NCBI GenBank assembly: GCA_011364965.1 | Contig: RDOB01000004.1 | Coordinates: forward strand, 62,001-126,000 | Reading direction: 5' to 3' | From: Candidatus Heimdallarchaeota archaeon | Lineage (GTDB): Archaea > Asgardarchaeota > Heimdallarchaeia > Hodarchaeales > Hodarchaeaceae | DNA length: 64,000 bases | Part shown: one piece after another, positions 27,128 through 36,403 of the stretch | How positions within the stretch are numbered: the first letter of the stretch is position 1 | Layout: every line of letters starts with the position of its first letter | Translations under genes and position numbers: made by a program | Notes under the pieces: model-generated | Databases searched by the model: none | Told to the model about the DNA's origin: nothing | What the model saw: the letters and a program-made list of their open reading frames with translations, nothing else

Positions 27128-28623
27128 ATTCCAGCTAGTTCCCTTTTCTGAATCATTTGAACGCATGAAACTATATCAGGTGTCAATTCGCGGTCGTGTA
27201 CCAAGCGTGGTACCTTCTTACGAATTTGTTCATAAATCCCTTTAGATGAAGGTGAAAGAAACTCAACAGCTTCTGATAAATCAATTGCTTGGCAAACACA
27301 AAGTAACTCAATAGCCAAAATATACTCTAAATTTCTAATAATTTTTTCAGTTTGAGTAGCTGCAATTGTTCCCATACTTACATGATCCTCTTGATTTGCT
27401 GATACGGGAATTGAATCAACAGAAGCAGGTACTGCAAGAGTTTTATTTTCAGAGACAAGAGCAGCAGCAGTATATTGAGCAATCATAAATCCCGAGTTCA
27501 ATCCACTATGAGGGGTTAAGAAAGCTGGTAAATTGCTTAGAGTGGGATTTAATAATCTTTCAACTCGTCGTTCTGATATATTTCCCACCTCAGCCATCGC
27601 AATACCAAGAAAATCCATTGCCAAGGCAACAGGTTGCCCATGGAAGTTCCCACCGCTATAAATCTCATCTACTGAAAAAATGAGTGGATTATCGGTAGAA
27701 GCATTCATTTCTATCTGAATAATTCTTTTAACATAATTAATAGTATCTAAACTTGCTCCGTGGACAATGGGACTACAGCGTAAAGAATAGCTATCCTGAC
27801 GACCGATATTTTTTCTAATCCTTTTACTCCCTTCAAGACTAGCGCGCATTTCTTTAGCTACTGCAATTTGGCCCGCATGTGGTCTTGCATCATGAATTAG
27901 AGAATTTAAACAGTCAATATTAGCTTGGTGAACTTCCATACTTAAAATAGCAGCTAGATTGGCAATATGTAACAAGTATCTCGCATCAAAGACAGTTAAC
28001 GCTCCAATAGAGGTCATTGCTTGAGTTCCATTTAGCAAAGCAAGTCCATCCTTAGAACCAAGACTTAAAGGTGATAAATTAGCTAATTTCAGTACTTCAG
28101 AGCCAGAATATTGTAATCCCTTGTACAAGGCATGTCCTCTCCCAATAAGCACTAAAGCGAGATGTGCTAAAGGGGCAAGATCTCCACTTGCACCTAAACT
28201 CCCTTTTGAGGGAACAATGGGTGTAATTCCACAATTTAGCATTTTTATTAATAGCTCAACCACTTGGGGATTAACTCCTGAATTACCTCTCGCAAATTTA
28301 TTAATCTCAAGCAGCATCATCCCTCTAACCACCTCAATAGGGAAATTGTCTCCCACTCCTGAAGCATGACTTTTTACTAGATTTTCCTGTAACTTTTTAG
28401 AATCATCAGGAGATATAATTACATCCTGTAAATATCCAAAGCCAGTAGTTACCCCATATATTCTTCTCTTTTCAGCAAGTATAGTCTTAATGATTTCATA
28501 GGAATGATTGATATTTTGAATGGCTGTTTTACTTAAATCAATTTTATTTTTTGCTCGTACGACAGAAATGAAGTCTTTAATTCCTAAATGTTCCCCATCT
28601 AACTCTATAAACGGACTTAACAT
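27106..28623 (-). CDS. hutH: histidine ammonia-lyase HutH
   Basis: A 505-residue histidase, which removes ammonia from histidine to give urocanate. The Ala-Ser-Gly triad that cyclises to the MIO cofactor lies in KGSLGASGDLAPLAH. The catalytic-loop YGVTTGFG is near residue 53, and GGNFHGQPVALAMDFLG and VSANQEDHVSMG are family signatures. The active-site Tyr and other MIO neighbours argue for histidase over phenylalanine ammonia-lyase, and hutI and hutU in the same window support this. Its 3' end overlaps the convergent M20 gene by 22 bases. No regulatory gene is adjacent. Confidence 0.95.
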   Translation of the reverse strand: MLSPFIELDGEHLGIKDFISVVRAKNKIDLSKTAIQNINHSYEIIKTILAEKRRIYGVTTGFGYLQDVIISPDDSKKLQENLVKSHASGVGDNFPIEVVRGMMLLEINKFARGNSGVNPQVVELLIKMLNCGITPIVPSKGSLGASGDLAPLAHLALVLIGRGHALYKGLQYSGSEVLKLANLSPLSLGSKDGLALLNGTQAMTSIGALTVFDARYLLHIANLAAILSMEVHQANIDCLNSLIHDARPHAGQIAVAKEMRASLEGSKRIRKNIGRQDSYSLRCSPIVHGASLDTINYVKRIIQIEMNASTDNPLIFSVDEIYSGGNFHGQPVALAMDFLGIAMAEVGNISERRVERLLNPTLSNLPAFLTPHSGLNSGFMIAQYTAAALVSENKTLAVPASVDSIPVSANQEDHVSMGTIAATQTEKIIRNLEYILAIELLCVCQAIDLSEAVEFLSPSSKGIYEQIRKKVPRLVHDRELTPDIVSCVQMIQKRELAGIYGDNIE

Positions 28624-28918
28624 AGCATAACATCTCGAATTTTATTCTTTAGTAGAATTCGAAGTAATTACCTATCTGATCTGAGTTTCTATTAAGCGTA
28701 TTAATCGAATTTTAATAAATTATTCATAAAAAAAGCCATAGAGCTTTATTTTCAAAAACAATTTTTTGTAATAACTCAATTATTTATTCATTATTTAATA
28801 AGATGGGATGTTAAACTTAGATTTCCTTGATGATTAAAAATAGCAGATATAGTAAATCATATTATCTTTAGCTTTTTTTCCCATTTAGCGAATTTAGATG
28901 GTGGTTTAAAATATTTCC

Positions 28919-29941
28919 ATGATCCCTTTTTCATCCTTAATAGGATTAGAAGAATGTAAACTTGCACTAGTATTATCTATCATCGATCCTCGCATAGGAG
29001 GAGTTCTTATTTCAGGGCCCAAAGGAACAGGTAAGAGCTCATTAGTTCGATCACTCTATTCTATCCTTCCTGATGTTAATTATGTGGAAAATTGTCAATT
29101 TCATTGTAATCCCTACAATAGTGCCCTATTATGTTCTGAATGTTTAGAAAAGAGACAAAAAGGAGACTTAAACATAAAATCCAAACAGATATCTGTTATC
29201 ACTCTACCATTAGGTGCAACCGAAGATCGTGTCATTGGATCTCTGGATATCGAAAAGATTATAGGGGCAGGTATAGAGGCTCTTTCGCCAGGTATCCTAG
29301 CATTGGCAAATCAAGAAATTCTTTATATTGACGAAATTAACCTGCTCCCTGATCACCTCGTTGATACTATTTTGGATTGCGCAGCTTCAGGATGGAATAT
29401 AGTAGAACGAGAGAATATCTCGGTTAGACATCCGAGCCAATTTATATTAATTGGGACAATGAATCCGGAGGAAGGAGATCTTAGACCTCAATTACTTGAT
29501 AGATTAAGTTTATTCGCCCAAGCTGGAAATATTCACGACCTTAATGATCGGATTAAGATAATAGAATTAAACCTACAGCAAGAAAATAAGGAATTACTCT
29601 TTTCTCGCTTCAAAGATACAGATGAGAAAATAAAGTCGAGAATTAAGAATGCAAGGCTTATATTGGAGGATGTTATACTGACTAAAAATCACAAAACTGT
29701 TATTGCAAATCTTTGCATGGCATTGAAAGTTGATGGTTTCCGAGGAGATATCGTATTAGCTCGAGCAAGTCGTGCAAAAGCCGCATATGACGCAAGAAAG
29801 GAGGTTTCCTTCAATGATATCCTTGATTGTGCGTTTCTAGCCCTTTTACACAGGACACGAGAAGGAGGAATGAGAGAACCCCCCTCAAGAATAGAAATAA
29901 GTAAGCTATTTTCAGAAATAATAGAAGCTCTGAAGAAATAA
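28919..29941 (+). CDS. ChlI/BchI-type AAA+ ATPase
   Basis: A 340-residue AAA+ ATPase of the magnesium-chelatase subunit I type. Walker A is GPKGTGKSS (~34-42), then the family's Cys-rich insertion ([20 protein letters not shown]), [11 protein letters not shown], Walker B in [16 protein letters not shown], a sensor in [19 protein letters not shown], and C-terminal [19 protein letters not shown]. No ChlH/CobN-like porphyrin-binding subunit is in the window, so metal chelation is not established; MoxR-like remodelling is equally possible. A paralogous ATPase domain, fused to a VWA domain, occurs at 41.8 kb. The gene is ~300 bases away from divergent hutH. Confidence 0.85.
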   Translation: MIPFSSLIGLEECKLALVLSIIDPRIGGVLISGPKGTGKSSLVRSLYSILPDVNYVENCQFHCNPYNSALLCSECLEKRQKGDLNIKSKQISVITLPLGATEDRVIGSLDIEKIIGAGIEALSPGILALANQEILYIDEINLLPDHLVDTILDCAASGWNIVERENISVRHPSQFILIGTMNPEEGDLRPQLLDRLSLFAQAGNIHDLNDRIKIIELNLQQENKELLFSRFKDTDEKIKSRIKNARLILEDVILTKNHKTVIANLCMALKVDGFRGDIVLARASRAKAAYDARKEVSFNDILDCAFLALLHRTREGGMREPPSRIEISKLFSEIIEALKK

Positions 29942-29949
29942 GATTTAAT

Positions 29950-30435
29950 TCAGGCTGATTTGGTAGATAACTTAATATCTCCTGACAAGATACCACCAGC
30001 TGCTCCTGATGCTATTCCCATAGCTATTCCAGGTATAAGACCGATTACAGCGTAATTAATTAAAAATGAGATTTCTAAGAAAAAAACCTCGGGATTTTCA
30101 CCAAAATACAATATTCTAATCAATGCGCCTATAATCGGAAAAAATGCTGAGCCTATAATTGCTGCAAGAATACCTGATAAGATCCCTACAGCAATTGGAG
30201 ACTTGTAATCAGAACGATTAATCCAAATTCCTGCAACGAGTCCACTAATAAACCCGCTAAAAGCCCCAAAAAAGAAAGCAGATCCTAACGCGCGAGTAAA
30301 AATTTCATCAATTGTAGCTTCTCTTATTAATTCGATGGGATATATAAAATAGACTAAGGAGGCAAAGATCAAAGCAAATAAAAGGCCTAGAAGGGTAAAA
30401 TCAGTGAGAAAGATAAATTTTTGGGGAATTTTCAT
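29950..30435 (-). CDS. small multi-pass membrane protein
   Basis: A 161-residue protein with about four transmembrane helices: FTLLGLLFALIFASLVYFIY, AFFFGAFSGFISGLVAGIWI, AVGILSGILAAIIGSAFFPI and INYAVIGLIPGIAMGIASGA. Several helices are Gly/Ala-rich with GxxxG-like spacing, suggesting close helix packing. No conserved charged residues lie within the helices. It is convergent with the ChlI gene and separated by 8 bases. I do not recognise the family; DUF5518-like archaeal membrane proteins have similar composition. Confidence 0.65.
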   Translation of the reverse strand: MKIPQKFIFLTDFTLLGLLFALIFASLVYFIYPIELIREATIDEIFTRALGSAFFFGAFSGFISGLVAGIWINRSDYKSPIAVGILSGILAAIIGSAFFPIIGALIRILYFGENPEVFFLEISFLINYAVIGLIPGIAMGIASGAAGGILSGDIKLSTKSA

Positions 30436-31075
30436 TTTTAAATAATCCTTTGTTTCGTTCTTTGGCTTTCTTACGTTTGAACAACGTTTAAAAGAAAAAA
30501 TTGTCTTTATTTCTTCACTAAATACAAAATTCCTGTCAATTGGCCGTTATAGACTTGAGAGCTTAAAGGTTGTGTTTGAAATCTGTGTTAATTAAAACAA
30601 ATAAATTCCTTGTGTTATCTGCTATTGGTTGTTAGATTTTAACAGGCATTATACGTTCGCCTATATAGAAAATCCTGAAATTAATTTTACAATGCTATTT
30701 CCCAATAAAATTAGTTTTAATTTATTAATTCCATACTACATACTTTTCTGAGACGTCTTATGTATATAAATAAAGTTCAATTGTAATTTTTTACTCAAAT
30801 TCTAATACATAACTCATCTTAAGTTAATTTTTTGAAATAAATAAGTAAAAAGATAACTAGGGCTTCAGACTTAAATTACAGCAAAGCTTTCAATCAACCT
30901 CCATCGGGATTAAATATTTAAAAGCTCCAAAATAAAAAGTGAGATGCACAAGTCGCTAGATGCTCCTTCTCTCAATCTGGCTCTAGTAGCTAATAAATGA
31001 CCCTTCTTACCATGATAATTCATGGTAACAACCATTGGAGTATTTAGCTGAGTTTGTGTTATGGAGAAAATACAG
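30436..31075. other. 640-base region ahead of the peptide importer operon
   Basis: The stretch is AT-rich and holds no convincing ORF. A TATA-like run (TGTATATAAATAAAG) lies at ~30769-30783, and a second (TTAAATATTTAAAAG) at ~30909-30923, which would give the binding-protein gene a ~130-base leader. An inverted repeat follows at 31009-31026. The length and layered promoter-like elements suggest regulated expression of the Opp operon. No tRNA or recognisable structured RNA was seen. Confidence 0.5.
31009..31026. promoter_or_regulatory. inverted repeat in the Opp leader
   Basis: ACCATGA and TCATGGT form 7-bp arms around TAAT. It ends 49 bases before the binding-protein ATG and lies downstream of the nearest TATA-like box, so it could be an operator or leader hairpin. 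A related CCATGG palindrome occurs before the first permease gene. Confidence 0.35.
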
Positions 31076-33007
31076 ATGAACGGAAAATATCGTATAGCAC
31101 TTGTCATTATAGGGATCTTTGCTATTACTCTCCTTAGCGGTTGTGTGGGTACAGAAACTCACGATACCCTTATTCTCCAGATCGAAGAAGAAATCATCGA
31201 TCTAGACAACCGATACTATGGTTCTAGCTCCCTTTACGACTCTGTTGTTGCTTATCAATACCAAGGTTACCTTGGATTGATAGCACCTGGTGAAACTATT
31301 GTTACTATGCCAGGTGTTGCAGAAAGTTGGGAATCCAACGAGGATCAATCCGAATGGACATTCAATCTAAGAGAAGGTTTGACATTCCATGATGGTACTC
31401 CGATTGACGCTAAAGCTGTCCGCTATAGCTTTTATGCTGACTTTATGGTTTATTACGGTCTAAATAATGTCAGTGAAGGAGAATTATACCTCAATACCTA
31501 CTTTGGAATGAATATTACTTTCCCTGACGCTGATCCAAATGGTGATGGATATGTCGTTAACTTCCACGGTGGTTGGTACCCCGACCCAATGTTCTTGTTT
31601 GATGTCTGTGGTCAATGGAATATATTCACTTTGATACCATACAATTCCCACGGCTCTTATACTGATTCTACTGAAGTTTGTCAGGATAAATTAGCAGATT
31701 TCCAAGACAATCCAGTTTCTTGTGGACCATACAAATTCGTTGAATATGCAACTCAGGACTATGTTCTTATGGAGCGATTTGACGATTGGTTTGGCTGGGG
31801 TGAAACATTTACTGGTAGTAATGGAGAAACTTACACCTTCCCAACACTCAGTAAGGCATTCAAATATCTAAAATTCCGAATTATTCCAGAAAAGGCTATG
31901 GCATTGGTTGAGCTTGCTACTAATGGTATTGATGTTACCACAGGTCGGTTCTCAAGCCAAGCATCATTCGAGGAAATCAATGAAACTGAAGGATTCTCTG
32001 CCTATAAACTACCCGTGTTAGGTGGAGCTACCATGGAAGTTAATCTTCAAGGTGATTGGCCAGCTGTTTTTGGTGGACCTGGTAACTATCCATTATCCGA
32101 GAGTTGGTTCCGTCAAGCTGTGTCTCATGCAGTTGACCGAACTAACATTGTTGATAATGTTTACCTTGGAATTGCTGATGAACGAAATACAATCTTTTCT
32201 GATTGGATCTTAGACAAATTCAGCAATATTGATGTTTCTGATTATTACGATTTTGATCAAGGTAGAAATAAATCCCTAGATATTCTTGCTGCAAATGACA
32301 TGACTGCACTTGGATTCAGTGATGAACCAGATAATATCCTTGGTTGGGGTTTATATGCCAACGAAACAGATATCAATGGTGTCCCACAAACCAAAGGCCG
32401 CCACTTAACTCTCACAACCATGGATTGTGACTTTTGTGTAAAACGTGCCCTTGCAGTCCAAAAAGACCTAAGGCAAATCGGTATCTATATTGATCCTGAA
32501 CTACTCGAATGGGGTCAATACCTAACTAAACTTTATGCTGGAACCCCGGGACAAAACTATAACACAACTGGTCCTCAGCCAGACCCAAATTTCATTGGAC
32601 CTGCTTGGGACTTTACTGTTGGTGGTTTTGGCGGTAACTACGAAACTCCTTGGGATTTCATTGCATACCAATCCTTTGCTACCTGGATGCAATATGGTCG
32701 TGGTGGCTACAGCTGGTTAAATATGAATTATGAAAAAGGTTATCGTATGGCTACTGGCTTTGCAATCAGCAGCAGACTCAGTGGATTCCCAGATTACGAC
32801 AGTACTGTCTGGCCTGTTCCTGAATGGTCAAACGATGATGAGCAATTCATCGAAGGTTGTGAGCTAGCTGGGTATGAGATGTCCTACGCCATGAATAAGA
32901 TACCTTTGGTCTGGTATGTAGACACTTATGCATTCAATGATCATTTACACAACTTCCTTGGTGCTCGTAACAGCATGTATCACGCTGCCTATGCATACTG
33001 GGAGTAA
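31076..33007 (+). CDS. oligopeptide ABC transporter substrate-binding lipoprotein
   Basis: A ~643-residue family 5 solute-binding protein that captures peptides outside the cell. The N-terminal hydrophobic helix ends in the lipobox LLSGC, so it is probably a lipid-anchored protein. Family features include AESWESNEDQSEWTFNLREG, LTFHDGTPIDAKAVRYSF, SCGPYKFVEY and WFRQAVSHAVDRTNIVDNVY. The gene uses more C-ending codons than its neighbours, which may reflect high expression. The ATG at 31076 has GGAGAA seven bases upstream and is preferred over ATG 31061. Permease and ATPase genes follow on the same strand. Confidence 0.92.
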   Translation: MNGKYRIALVIIGIFAITLLSGCVGTETHDTLILQIEEEIIDLDNRYYGSSSLYDSVVAYQYQGYLGLIAPGETIVTMPGVAESWESNEDQSEWTFNLREGLTFHDGTPIDAKAVRYSFYADFMVYYGLNNVSEGELYLNTYFGMNITFPDADPNGDGYVVNFHGGWYPDPMFLFDVCGQWNIFTLIPYNSHGSYTDSTEVCQDKLADFQDNPVSCGPYKFVEYATQDYVLMERFDDWFGWGETFTGSNGETYTFPTLSKAFKYLKFRIIPEKAMALVELATNGIDVTTGRFSSQASFEEINETEGFSAYKLPVLGGATMEVNLQGDWPAVFGGPGNYPLSESWFRQAVSHAVDRTNIVDNVYLGIADERNTIFSDWILDKFSNIDVSDYYDFDQGRNKSLDILAANDMTALGFSDEPDNILGWGLYANETDINGVPQTKGRHLTLTTMDCDFCVKRALAVQKDLRQIGIYIDPELLEWGQYLTKLYAGTPGQNYNTTGPQPDPNFIGPAWDFTVGGFGGNYETPWDFIAYQSFATWMQYGRGGYSWLNMNYEKGYRMATGFAISSRLSGFPDYDSTVWPVPEWSNDDEQFIEGCELAGYEMSYAMNKIPLVWYVDTYAFNDHLHNFLGARNSMYHAAYAYWE

Positions 33008-33040
33008 ACCCCTCATCTCCCTCTTTTTCTTTTTTTTTAA
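33008..33040 (+). terminator. pyrimidine-rich terminator after binding-protein gene
   Basis: Directly after the stop codon the strand carries CCCTCATCTCCCTCTTTTTC followed by nine T residues. Archaeal RNA polymerase stops at such T-runs without a hairpin. Partial termination here would give more binding protein than permease. Confidence 0.55.
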
Positions 33041-33413
33041 AACCAACAAAAAATTTCCCGTTTTTATATACCTTATTTAGGACTATAACAAATGTCAGTA
33101 GCAATAACAAGAACGATTAACAATATTTAAGTGAAGTGAATTCCTTTTCAAGAAGCTTAGAGTTTTTTCCCCACTTATGATTATCACTTTTTAGATACGG
33201 ACGCTTTAAAAGAATTAACCCAAAATGAACTTCCTTAGATTATATACATGCTTTATAAGGTTGATGTTATCGGCAATCCAAGCATTTTGATCTACTTACT
33301 TCTAATTCGTAAATTGATAACAAATTATCGTTAGGTACCTTTTAACAGAAGTAAAGCAAAGCAGTGGTAAGTACGAAACCTCGTACCTTATGAACCATGG
33401 TTTGTAAAAGTTT
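33041..33413. other. region between binding protein and first permease
   Basis: With the T-run it makes a ~400-base gap within the importer locus. TATA-like stretches occur at ~33061-33070 (TTTTTATATACC) and ~33238-33246. A hairpin lies at 33368-33390: TAAGTACGA pairs with TCGTACCTTA, with one bulged C, around AACC. A 10-bp palindrome AACCATGGTT is at 33393-33402, just before the oppB start. These suggest a separate, controlled promoter for the permease and ATPase genes. No ORF is supported. Confidence 0.45.
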
Positions 33414-34430
33414 ATGGTGTTTAATTTGGCAGGATTAAGAGGATATGTAGTAAAGCGTCTTTTAATCGCACCTGTACTGCTAATTGTTATTACGATTATC
33501 ACATTTTCATCTGCAGCGTTAGCAGTCGGAGACCCCGCAACTTTGATTTTTGGTGGAGCCATCAATCCTGAAATGATGCGTGGAAAAGAAATGACCGAAG
33601 CGGATTATGCACAATTTGAAGCAGAGTACGAAGAATTAAGAGAAGAGCTTGGTCTCAATCATCCAATATGGATTCAATATCTAATCTGGTTGGCGCATTT
33701 AGCAACAGGTGATTTTGGAACAAATTGGGAAACTGATCGACCTATTGTTGAAGAAATGCTAGAACTATTTCCAGCCACGCTCCAGTTAGCAACGACAGCG
33801 TTATTATTTGCCTGCTCGACTGGTATTATTGTTGGTATCATATCAGCTATTAAACATAACCAAGCAACAGATCGGTTTCTCGTTTTTGCTACTCTGACTC
33901 TCTACTCAACTCCTGGATATTGGTTGGCATTTATATTAATCCAATTTCTTGCAATCGATCTCTATCCCTTACACAATGGATTTATAACCCCAGGATGGCG
34001 AGATAACGCTTCACCGATTGGAAGATTGATCATTCCTGGCGTTGCAATGGGTATCGCATCCGCAGGATTTTATGCAAGGATAACACGTTCTAGTATGTTG
34101 GAGGTAATCAGACAAGATTACATTATGACTGCTCGTTCAAAAGGACTTGCAGAAAAAATTGTTATCTATAAACACGCTCTGAAAAATGCCTTAATCCCTG
34201 TTGTTACTATTATTGGTCTCGATCTTGCGGGTCTTTTTGGCGGAGCTGTGATTATGGAGACAATTTTCTCATGGCCTGGAATGGGACGATATGGATATCG
34301 AGCTTTACAAATACGGAACTATCCTGTCATTATGGGAGTTGTACTGTTCAGTTCCACTCTCCTGATCATTATGAATCTGGTTGTAGATATAGCTTATGCT
34401 TATCTTGATCCCAGAATCAGATATGGATAA
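33414..34430 (+). CDS. oligopeptide ABC transporter permease (OppB/DppB type)
   Basis: A 338-residue inner-membrane permease. An N-terminal transmembrane helix (VVKRLLIAPVLLIVITIITF) is followed by an extracytoplasmic segment and five more helices. The binding-protein-dependent transport signature containing the ATPase-contacting loop is YIMTARSKGLAEKIVIYKHALKNALIPVV. The C-terminal VDIAYAYLDPRIRYG is typical of the family. The ATG is not preceded by a strong ribosome binding site; GTG 33417 and TTG 33426 are alternatives. The downstream oppC-type gene starts 17 bases after its stop. Confidence 0.92.
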   Translation: MVFNLAGLRGYVVKRLLIAPVLLIVITIITFSSAALAVGDPATLIFGGAINPEMMRGKEMTEADYAQFEAEYEELREELGLNHPIWIQYLIWLAHLATGDFGTNWETDRPIVEEMLELFPATLQLATTALLFACSTGIIVGIISAIKHNQATDRFLVFATLTLYSTPGYWLAFILIQFLAIDLYPLHNGFITPGWRDNASPIGRLIIPGVAMGIASAGFYARITRSSMLEVIRQDYIMTARSKGLAEKIVIYKHALKNALIPVVTIIGLDLAGLFGGAVIMETIFSWPGMGRYGYRALQIRNYPVIMGVVLFSSTLLIIMNLVVDIAYAYLDPRIRYG

Positions 34431-34447
34431 TAAAGTAGGTGAATACC

Positions 34448-35410
34448 ATGGGCATGAGTTTAATGTCACAGAGTGAACTTGTTGATCAAGTTAAGAGAGA
34501 ACGAAGATTCCGAAATAGATTAATCGCGTATTTCAAGTCCCTATTAGGTAGCTGGACCGCGACCTTAGGACTTATTATTGTACTGGTATTCTTTGGAACT
34601 GCCCTTTTTGCTGATTTTATTGCTCCTTATCATCCTACACAGGATGATTATACAGTTGGAATGCCATCTTTTCAACCACCTTTTACTATTCCTGAGCAAC
34701 AACCTTTTCCCTTTGTTTTTGGAACAGATTGGTCTGGACAGGACATTTTTTCTAGAGTTATCCACGGAGCGCGTAGTGCAGTACTTGCGGGGACTATTGC
34801 AATATCAGTTGGGCTTACAGGAGGAATACTCCTAGGTGCTATCTCAGGATACGTTGGTGGATCTATAGACAACATTCTAATGCGAGTGGTAGACGCATGG
34901 ATGTCAATTCCTAGCTTTTTCATGCTGCTAATTATTGTAGCAGCTTTATCCGAGCAACCATGGAATCCAGCAGGTAAATATACTTTACTTATAGCAATGT
35001 TCTTTGTTGGTTTTATGGGGATTCCAGGATATGCAAGGATTATTCGCGGATCTGTTCTATCTGTTAGAGAAATGGATTTCATTGATGCTGCGAGAGCTAC
35101 TGGTTCAAGTGAAGCTCGAATTATAGCAAAGCATGTAATTCCTAATGTCTTCCCAATCATACTTGTTTATGCTACAATGGGAATTGGAGGAGCAATTATG
35201 AGTACAGCTGGTTTAAGCTTTATTGGGCTTGGAGCCCGTCCCAATCAACCAGACTGGGGTGGTGATATGAATGGAGCTAGATCTATCTTCTTCCAGTATT
35301 GGTGGCCTATGTTTTTCCCTGGTCTAGCAATATTTGTTGTGGTTCTTGGATTTAATCTCTTAGGAGATTGGCTTCGAGATGTTTTGGACCCAAGAACAAG
35401 GGATGTGTAA
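34448..35410 (+). CDS. oligopeptide ABC transporter permease (OppC/DppC type)
   Basis: A 320-residue permease with six predicted helices and the N-terminal OppC-type extension (FRNRLIAYFKSLLGSWTATLGLIIV). FGTDWSGQDIFSRVIHGARSA and the cytoplasmic coupling loop MDFIDAARATGSSEARIIAKHVIPN are diagnostic. GLSFIGLGARPNQPDWGGD and the end DWLRDVLDPRTR also match the family. AGGTGA stands five bases before ATG 34448, so this start is chosen over the in-frame GTG at 34439 that lies inside that site. It forms the membrane channel with the preceding permease. Confidence 0.93.
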   Translation: MGMSLMSQSELVDQVKRERRFRNRLIAYFKSLLGSWTATLGLIIVLVFFGTALFADFIAPYHPTQDDYTVGMPSFQPPFTIPEQQPFPFVFGTDWSGQDIFSRVIHGARSAVLAGTIAISVGLTGGILLGAISGYVGGSIDNILMRVVDAWMSIPSFFMLLIIVAALSEQPWNPAGKYTLLIAMFFVGFMGIPGYARIIRGSVLSVREMDFIDAARATGSSEARIIAKHVIPNVFPIILVYATMGIGGAIMSTAGLSFIGLGARPNQPDWGGDMNGARSIFFQYWWPMFFPGLAIFVVVLGFNLLGDWLRDVLDPRTRDV

Positions 35411-35413
35411 TTA

Positions 35414-36388
35414 ATGGCATCAAATGGTACATTATTAGATATCCGCGACCTCCGTACATATTTCTATACCAAGAAAGGAGTAGTTCGTGCAGTGGATGGG
35501 ATCTCTTATAGCATCAAGCGAGGAGAAAGTCTTGGTCTCGTTGGTGAAAGTGGTTGTGGTAAAAGTGTTTCCGCGTTGACTCTTATGCGATTAATTCCTC
35601 AACCCCCAGGTAAAATTGTAAGCGGAGAAGTCTACTTCGATGGAATCAATTTATTGAAGTTACCTATGCATGAAATGAGAAAAATCCGTGGGAATAAGAT
35701 TTCAATGATTTTTCAAGATCCAATGACTTCACTAAATCCAGTTTTAACTGTAGGAGATCAGGTCGGTGAAACAATAGCACTTCATCAAGAATTAACAAAA
35801 AGAGAAGTTATTGAAAGAGTAATTGAGTATTTTGCGATGGTTGGTCTCCCAAATCCCGAAGATAGAGTAGAAAATTACCCCCATCAACTTTCAGGTGGAA
35901 TGCGTCAACGAGTGGGAATTGCAATGGCATTATCCTGTAATCCTAATCTCTTGATAGCAGATGAACCCACAACTGCACTGGATGTCACTATTCAAGCACA
36001 GATATTAGAAATTATGGCGAATTTAATGCAGGAAATTCAAACTTCTCTTATTTTGATCACACATAATCTTGGGCTTGTTGTTGAACTTAGTCAGAAAGTA
36101 GCAGTTATGTATGCAGGACATATCGCTGAATTTGGACGAGTGGACCATATTTTCGAAGCTCCAATGCATCCTTACACAATAGGTTTGCATGAATCTATCC
36201 CCAAGATTAATATAAAACGGGATAGGCTTATTCCAATACCAGGGGAAGTCCCAGATCTCATCAATCCTCCACCGGGCTGTCCTTTCCACCCAAGATGTTC
36301 TAAAGCCATGCCGGTCTGTCGGGAGAGTTATCCTGATACAGTGGAAATTGAACCTGGTCATAAGGTAGCGTGTCACCTTTATTTATAG
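35414..36388 (+). CDS. oligopeptide ABC transporter ATPase (OppD/DppD type)
   Basis: A 324-residue ATP-binding subunit. Walker A is GESGCGKS, the Q-loop is in ISMIFQDPMTSLNPV, the signature is LSGGMRQRVGIAMAL, Walker B is LLIADEPTTALDVT and the switch His is in ILITHNLG. The C-terminal peptide-transporter extension includes CPFHPRCSKAMPVC, a cysteine motif that can hold an iron-sulfur cluster in relatives. It starts three bases after the oppC-type stop, so translation is coupled. It should act as a heterodimer with the next gene product. Confidence 0.95.
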   Translation: MASNGTLLDIRDLRTYFYTKKGVVRAVDGISYSIKRGESLGLVGESGCGKSVSALTLMRLIPQPPGKIVSGEVYFDGINLLKLPMHEMRKIRGNKISMIFQDPMTSLNPVLTVGDQVGETIALHQELTKREVIERVIEYFAMVGLPNPEDRVENYPHQLSGGMRQRVGIAMALSCNPNLLIADEPTTALDVTIQAQILEIMANLMQEIQTSLILITHNLGLVVELSQKVAVMYAGHIAEFGRVDHIFEAPMHPYTIGLHESIPKINIKRDRLIPIPGEVPDLINPPPGCPFHPRCSKAMPVCRESYPDTVEIEPGHKVACHLYL

Positions 36389-36403
36389 CAAGGAGAAGAT
36401 TAT

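Noticed and set aside
28919..29941. Magnesium chelatase for chlorophyll-type pigment
   Set aside because: Only the ATPase subunit is present and no pigment-pathway gene or ChlH subunit occurs in the window, so a specific chelatase role is not claimed.
34672..35160. 162-codon reverse frame opposite the OppC-type permease
   Set aside because: The forward strand encodes a clear permease; the reverse frame has no recognisable fold and no ribosome binding site.
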